Shown: piece after piece, positions 7,021 to 10,537 of the stretch
Layout: each line of letters begins with the position of its first letter
Numbering within the stretch: position 1 is the stretch's first letter
Assembly (NCBI GenBank): GCA_031254685.1
Contig: JAIRTZ010000114.1
Span: forward strand, 1-10,537
DNA length: 10,537 bases
Source: Methanomassiliicoccaceae archaeon
GTDB lineage: Archaea; Thermoplasmatota; Thermoplasmata; Methanomassiliicoccales; Methanomethylophilaceae
Direction of reading: 5' to 3'
Program-made: the position numbers and the translations under genes
The notes under the pieces: generated by a model
What the model was told of the DNA's origin: nothing
The model's input: the letters and a program-made list of their open reading frames with translations, nothing else
Databases searched by the model: none

Positions 7021-7026
7021 ACAATC

Positions 7027-7338
7027 ATGAAGGTCAGCAGATCGTTCGAGACATTCGGCAGGGAGGCGCCGGAGGTCCGGCAGGCATGGATGGAGATGGT
7101 GCAGAAGGCGGACAGCGCGAGCAAGCTCGATAAGAAGACGGAGGAACTCGCTTACATAGCGGTGCTGGCGGCCGTGAGATCGGAGAGCGGCCTGCCGTTC
7201 CACGTGAAGATGGCGAAGGCGAAGGGAGCGACGCGCGACGAGGTGATAAGCGCGGTGCTGGTCGGCCTTCCGGCCGTGGGCAGCTGCGTTGTCTCCGCTC
7301 TTCCGATCGCTCTCGATGCCTTCGACGAAAAGGATTAA
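7027..7338 (+). CDS. Carboxymuconolactone decarboxylase-family protein lacking the CxxC pair
   Basis: A 103-residue single-domain protein of the AhpD/carboxymuconolactone decarboxylase fold, all helical. The middle reads ELAYIAVLAAVRSESGLPFH followed by VKMAKAKGATRDEVISAVL, which fits the family core. Many relatives have CxxC-xx-H at the ESGLPFH position and act as peroxide- or thiol-handling enzymes. Here both cysteines are replaced (Ser and Gly), while the His is kept, so the thiol chemistry is not expected. A decarboxylase-like or non-catalytic role is possible; the substrate is unknown. It is probably transcribed alone, and meets the hipA remnant tail-to-tail 17 bases downstream. The stop is TAA. 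Confidence 0.85.
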   Translation: MKVSRSFETFGREAPEVRQAWMEMVQKADSASKLDKKTEELAYIAVLAAVRSESGLPFHVKMAKAKGATRDEVISAVLVGLPAVGSCVVSALPIALDAFDEKD

Positions 7339-7355
7339 GGGCACCGCGGACGCGA

Positions 7356-7679
7356 TCAGAGGTCTTTCAGAAGGACCCGGTCTATTTTCTCCGCCGTCCT
7401 CTCGGGGACGCCGGAGGACCCTGCGTAACGCCTCCAGTCGGACGCCGCCGACGTTATCGTATCGATGATGCCGCCGGCGTCCCTTATGTTCATGCTGTGT
7501 GCGAACTCTTTCAGATCGCTGCGTGTGATGTCCTGCAGTTTGCCGTTGACGGACATCTGATGCCGCTGTATCCAATAGTTCGACGGGTCGAACGCATACG
7601 TAACGTCATATGCCGGGGACAATCTCCAATTCCCGTTCTCTTTGAGAAGGAAGGAGAAGTTCTTCGTATGATCGTCATG
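7356..7679 (-). pseudogene. hipA: 5'-truncated hipA-type kinase (toxin) remnant
   Basis: About 107 codons matching the C-terminal part of HipA-type Ser/Thr kinases of type II toxin-antitoxin systems. It begins at HDDHTKNFSFLLKE, the catalytic-loop region, then has NWRLSPAYDV, which holds the metal-binding Asp equivalent of DFG, and the usual QHQMSVNGKLQDITRSDL tail. Whole HipA proteins are about 400 residues or more, so the N-terminal half or more, including the nucleotide loop, is missing. Upstream of HDDH (7680-7751) the frame stays open but reads as AT-rich non-homologous sequence. No HipB antitoxin is in the window. It is therefore a dead fragment; the intact end shows the gene once faced left. 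The stop is TGA. Confidence 0.85.
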
Positions 7680-7687
7680 ATAATAGA

Positions 7688-7741
7688 ACATATATGTTAT
7701 GTTATCATCAATAATTGCGGTTAATTGCACATATATGTTAT
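7688..7741. repeat. Repeated AT-rich palindrome at the hipA break
   Basis: Two identical 13-base copies of acatatatgttat lie at 7688-7700 and 7729-7741, 41 bases apart. Each holds the perfect palindrome acatatatgt; in the first it extends to aacatatatgtt. They start 8 bases beyond the last recognisable hipA codon, in a strongly AT-rich stretch (about 7680-7785). They may be old operators, or a scar of the event that removed the hipA 5' part. Confidence 0.6.
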
Positions 7742-7779
7742 TTAATATCATACGTTATTTTATGTACCGAATAGATATC

Positions 7780-7821
7780 AAAAAAGCGGGAACGGTTTCA
7801 GATGCGGCCGTACGCCGCATC
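7780..7821 (-). terminator. Stem-loop and T-run after the flavodoxin gene
   Basis: A perfect 8-bp stem (gatgcggc 7801-7808 with gccgcatc 7814-7821) and a 5-base loop lie 15 bases downstream of the flavodoxin stop. On the minus strand a run of six T follows (7785-7780). Archaeal termination depends mainly on T-runs, so this is a good candidate end of the purL-PPOX-flavodoxin transcript. Confidence 0.6.
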
Positions 7822-7836
7822 ATGACGCCGGCGCGG

Positions 7837-8265
7837 TCAGTTCTTTTCCTTCACGGCCTTTGCGAAGGCGATCACTTCGTCCCTGATCATCCAGCTCCCG
7901 TCCTTCTTGCCCCCGAGCGGAGGTTTGCCGCTGAACGGGCTCATGCGGAACGCCGCGCCCCTTAATTTTTCGGGAATGCTCTTCGCCGCGAACTTCTCGA
8001 AGGAGTCGATCTGTTTGCAGCAGAGGAAGAACGCGACGCTCTTCGCGACAAGTATATCCGCATTCTCTTCGACGAATCGCTTGAACGGTTTGTACGCCCC
8101 GCCCATACGGATCCCGGTGCCGGCGACGATGATATCAAAGTCGGCAACATTCGGTGAGCTGCCGTCAAGGTCGCATATCGTGCAATTGCCTATCTCGGAT
8201 GCTAAAAGTTCGGCGCACTCTCTGCTCGCGCCGCCCTTGGTGGAATATGCTATCAGTATCTTCAT
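7837..8265 (-). CDS. Flavodoxin-domain protein
   Basis: A 142-residue flavodoxin-fold protein, likely binding FMN and carrying or using electrons in the cytoplasm. The N-terminus MKILIAYSTKGGASRECAEL has the first beta strand and the phosphate-binding loop (STKGGAS, about 8-14). DFDIIVAGTGIRMGGAYKPF (about 43-62) fits the next strand and the flavin-contact loop. The short form with two Cys (FFLCCKQID) is like the Flavodoxin_5/HemG-type group rather than long electron-transfer flavodoxins, so a protoporphyrinogen-oxidase-like role is possible but not shown. ATG 8265 is chosen because gaggg lies 7 bases upstream; an in-frame ATG at 8310 would add a poorly conserved 15-residue head. It follows the PPOX gene by 66 bases. 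Confidence 0.88.
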   Translation of the reverse strand: MKILIAYSTKGGASRECAELLASEIGNCTICDLDGSSPNVADFDIIVAGTGIRMGGAYKPFKRFVEENADILVAKSVAFFLCCKQIDSFEKFAAKSIPEKLRGAAFRMSPFSGKPPLGGKKDGSWMIRDEVIAFAKAVKEKN

Positions 8266-8331
8266 TTCGTGTCCCTCTTTTTTTTCCGTTGGTCCGGATA
8301 TCCGTTCCATGTTACTATTTGTTTCTGTGCC
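8266..8331 (-). promoter_or_regulatory. Intercistronic gap with ribosome site and palindrome
   Basis: The 66 bases between the PPOX stop and the flavodoxin start hold an A-run followed by gaggg (minus strand), which is the ribosome site, and the perfect palindrome cggatatccg (8295-8304). No clear TATA box was seen, so read-through from upstream is likely; a local regulator site is possible. Confidence 0.3.
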
Positions 8332-8811
8332 TCATGCCTTCACGAGGTGCTGTTTGCCCGTCATCGAGGACACCGAGATCCGCAGTACGGTGACCGCCGC
8401 CAATGCCTGCGCCGTGTATTGCGGTATTCCCTCGAAACCGTAGCGATGCATCAGCATGTCCATCGCGCGTACGCGTTCCGCATCGTCGGTGACCGCGTTC
8501 ACGATACCTTCGCCCATGACGCTCCGGAACTCGGCGGTCCAGCGGCATGCCGTGTCCGCCTTCACCGTCCTGTACGAACGGTCGGCCTCAAAGCACACGC
8601 TGCTGTTCCTCGCGATCATGTCCAGCTTCCTGCCCTCGCGGGCGCAGTGAAGATATATGAAGATCTTTCCGTCGACCGTTTCGTACGCGAAGTTCATAGG
8701 GACGATGTACGGACGGTCGTCAGCGGAAAGGCCTATCCGGATTATCTCGCATCCGTCCAGGACGGCGAGTATGTCATCTGTTCCTTCGATCGCCCTGTCC
8801 GTCCGTCTCAT
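8332..8811 (-). CDS. Pyridoxamine 5'-phosphate oxidase-family (Nim-like) flavin protein
   Basis: A 159-residue split-barrel FMN protein of the NimA/PPOX group. It starts MRRTDRAIEGTDDILAVLDG, as in Nim-type proteins, and carries IIRIGLSADDRPYIVPMNFA (about 23-42) and HCAREGRKLDMIARNSSVCF (55-74), the flavin-binding pattern of the family. The conserved YR of DRSYRTV and the final TGKQH are also present. Relatives reduce nitroimidazoles or bind F420/FMN for unknown small-molecule reductions; the real substrate here is not known. Start ATG 8811 has only a weak ribosome site (gtggg just upstream). It starts 19 bases after the purL stop and so may be read from the purL transcript. Confidence 0.9.
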   Translation of the reverse strand: MRRTDRAIEGTDDILAVLDGCEIIRIGLSADDRPYIVPMNFAYETVDGKIFIYLHCAREGRKLDMIARNSSVCFEADRSYRTVKADTACRWTAEFRSVMGEGIVNAVTDDAERVRAMDMLMHRYGFEGIPQYTAQALAAVTVLRISVSSMTGKQHLVKA

Positions 8812-8830
8812 TATCCCACGACCTTTCGGA

Positions 8831-10537
8831 TCAGCCTTTCATGATCTTATCGATGGGCTCTTTCCACGCGGCCCTCATGTCCTTAACGGCAAGGCTTACC
8901 GACGACGCCTTGATCTTCAGGCGCTCACCTTCCGTTCTTCCGATCTTTACCGCTTTGCGTCCGAGCGCCTTCTTGAACGCGTCCTCGCTCTCCTTTGCGA
9001 CCTCCGCGATCCACCTGGTGTTGCTCTCCGAATATAATCTTACCATGTCCGTGCCCTTGACCTTTGAGAGATCTATATCCGCCCCCACGTTACCGGCGAT
9101 GCACATCTCCGCCATCGCAACCGCGAAACCTCCGTCCGAACAGTCATGGCAGCTCTTCACGAGTCCCTTGTCCATCGCATCGAGCAGCCTGTCCATGGTC
9201 TTTCTCAGGCCGGCCGGGTCCACCTTCGGGACATCGCCGCCGATCCCGCCGAACTTCCGGAAGAGCAGCGAGCCGCCCATCTCATCTTTCGTCTCGCCGA
9301 CGAGGAACAGTGAATTGCCCTTTCCCTTCAGGTCCGCCGTGACCGCCTTCCGGCTGTCCTCTATCAGCCCCGTCCCGATGACCATCGGCGTCGGCAGTAT
9401 GCATACGCCGTTCGACGATTCGTTGTACAGACTGACATTACCGGACGGTATCGGTATCTTCAGCGCTTTTGCGACCTCGCCCAATCCTCTCACCGATTCT
9501 CTCAGCTCGCCCATCCGGTCCGGCTTCTCGGGGTTGCCGAAGTTCAGGCAGTCGGTGAACGCATGCGGCTTAGCACCGACGGCAACAAGGTTACGGCAGG
9601 TCTCATCGATGCACGACATACCGCCGTGGTACGGGTTCGCGGCCACAAGCCACGGATTGCATCCGACCGCCACCGCAAGGCCCTTGAACGATCCGGCCAC
9701 CGGTGCGATGACGCTCGCGTCTCCCGGGCCGTTCTTCGCATTCGGTCCTGCAACGGTCCTGCTGCCCTTCTTCTCGTACTGCTTTATCGCCCACTCGCGG
9801 GACGAGATGTTGAGGTCGGAAAGTAATGCCAGGATGACGTCATTGTTCGCCGGCAGCGCTCCGATCTTCTCTTTCGCCTTCGTCGACACCTTCGGTTCGG
9901 TGTATGGCCTGTTGTACACCGGGCCTCCGGTAAGGAACTCGAGGTCCATATCGAATATCGGCTCGCCGTTCCAGAATATCCTCGTTCTCGGAACGTTCGT
10001 GCTCTTGCCGACGACCGCGGCGGGGACGTTCATCCTCTTGAATATGTCGAGGACCTTCTGCACATCCTTCTTCTTGACGGCGAGCATCATCCTCTCCTGC
10101 GTCTCCGACACCCATATCTCCCACGGAGCCATGTCCGCCTCCCTGAGCGGCACTTTTTCCAGATCCACTTCGGCGCCGCATTTCGCGCCCAATGCCATCT
10201 CGCCGACCACGCAGCTCAATCCGCCTCCGCCGAGGTCCTTCATCCCCGTGACAAGACCCGCTTTATTCGCCTCAAGCGTCGCCGCCAGCACGAAACGTTT
10301 CGGTATGGGGCTGACGCCGTGCTTGGCGCCTTTGTTCTCTTTTGAAACGTCCATGTCGACCGACGCGAAGTTCACGCCGTGTATGCCGTCGCGCCCGGTC
10401 GGTTCGCCGCACAATATGAAAATCTCGTCGGGACCGCTGACGAAGTTGTTCCTCAGGTCCTTATTCTTCACGATGCCCAGCGCGCCCACGTTGACAAGAC
10501 AGTTTCCAGTGGAACGTTCGTCGAAGAAGAACGCACC
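8831..10537 (-). CDS. purL: Phosphoribosylformylglycinamidine synthase subunit PurL (partial, N-terminus beyond window)
   Basis: The large ATP-using subunit of FGAM synthase, the fourth step of purine synthesis, turning FGAR plus ammonia into FGAM with PurQ and PurS. The visible 568 codons are open to the window end, where GAFFFDERSTGNCLVN reads on before the apparent start at 10489, which is only an internal GTG valine. Archaeal PurL has about 700-770 residues, so roughly 150-200 N-terminal residues are missing. Clear motifs are RDGIHGVNFASVDM, WVSETQERM, GDASVI, CLNFGNPEKPDRMGELRESV, SGNVSLYNES and the final HDCSDGGFAVAMAEM. It is the stand-alone bacterial/archaeal small form, without a fused glutaminase. 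purQ and purS are not in the window. The stop is TGA. Confidence 0.97.
   Translation of the reverse strand, partial: GAFFFDERSTGNCLVNVGALGIVKNKDLRNNFVSGPDEIFILCGEPTGRDGIHGVNFASVDMDVSKENKGAKHGVSPIPKRFVLAATLEANKAGLVTGMKDLGGGGLSCVVGEMALGAKCGAEVDLEKVPLREADMAPWEIWVSETQERMMLAVKKKDVQKVLDIFKRMNVPAAVVGKSTNVPRTRIFWNGEPIFDMDLEFLTGGPVYNRPYTEPKVSTKAKEKIGALPANNDVILALLSDLNISSREWAIKQYEKKGSRTVAGPNAKNGPGDASVIAPVAGSFKGLAVAVGCNPWLVAANPYHGGMSCIDETCRNLVAVGAKPHAFTDCLNFGNPEKPDRMGELRESVRGLGEVAKALKIPIPSGNVSLYNESSNGVCILPTPMVIGTGLIEDSRKAVTADLKGKGNSLFLVGETKDEMGGSLLFRKFGGIGGDVPKVDPAGLRKTMDRLLDAMDKGLVKSCHDCSDGGFAVAMAEMCIAGNVGADIDLSKVKGTDMVRLYSESNTRWIAEVAKESEDAFKKALGRKAVKIGRTEGERLKIKASSVSLAVKDMRAAWKEPIDKIMKG

Noticed and set aside
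7688..7741. A CRISPR-like array
   Set aside because: Only two 13-base copies, each a palindrome; no further unit or spacer pattern.
7680..7751. In-frame N-terminal extension of the hipA remnant
   Set aside because: It translates from AT-rich repeat DNA with no similarity to HipA and no ribosome site before its ATG.
10489..10489. Start of PurL at GTG 10489
   Set aside because: The frame stays open to the window end and reads as PurL; this GTG is an internal valine.

Overview
The window looks archaeal. TATA-like boxes sit about 45 to 85 bp upstream of several starts, most starts have a G-rich Shine-Dalgarno a few bases upstream, and the gene families (DUF234-type ATPase, LemA with a DUF2207 membrane protein, stand-alone PurL, DUF1848) are common in euryarchaea. 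All eleven readable stop codons are TGA (8) or TAA (3), none TAG. Amber avoidance, the gene set and the fairly high GC of the right-hand part would suit a pyrrolysine-using gut or wetland Methanomassiliicoccales (Thermoplasmata) archaeon. That placement is inference, not proof.

Left part, 1-1814: an AT-richer segment that I read as the right end of an integrated element. It holds a possible decayed reading frame (minus strand, about 127-231), a promoter with two tandem copies of a small palindrome (likely operators), a DUF234-type ATPase with a PD-(D/E)XK-like C-terminus, and then the 3' half of a tRNA (1771-1814) without its 5' half. This is the classic footprint of tRNA-directed integration; given the tRNA polarity, the element should extend leftward out of the window.

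Middle, 1840-5826, all minus strand: lemA followed by a DUF2207 membrane protein (a cell-envelope pair), and an O6-alkylguanine-DNA alkyltransferase (ogt-like) followed by a DUF1848 iron-sulfur protein. A divergent promoter region (5827-5975) separates ogt from a plus-strand AraC-type regulator with a GyrI-like effector domain, which probably controls itself and perhaps ogt.

Right part, 6882-10537: a small carboxymuconolactone-decarboxylase-fold protein lacking the CxxC pair (plus strand); a 5'-truncated hipA kinase remnant bordered by an AT-rich stretch with repeated palindromes; then, on the minus strand, a flavodoxin, a Nim/PPOX-type flavin protein and the C-terminal 568 residues of PurL, whose start lies beyond the window end. 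The right side mixes core purine synthesis with small redox and stress proteins.

No CRISPR array, rRNA, intact tRNA or complete insertion sequence was seen. I found no convincing wholly new multi-gene system; the least ordinary signals are the tRNA-half junction, the tandem operators in front of the ATPase, and the divergent ogt/AraC-GyrI arrangement.
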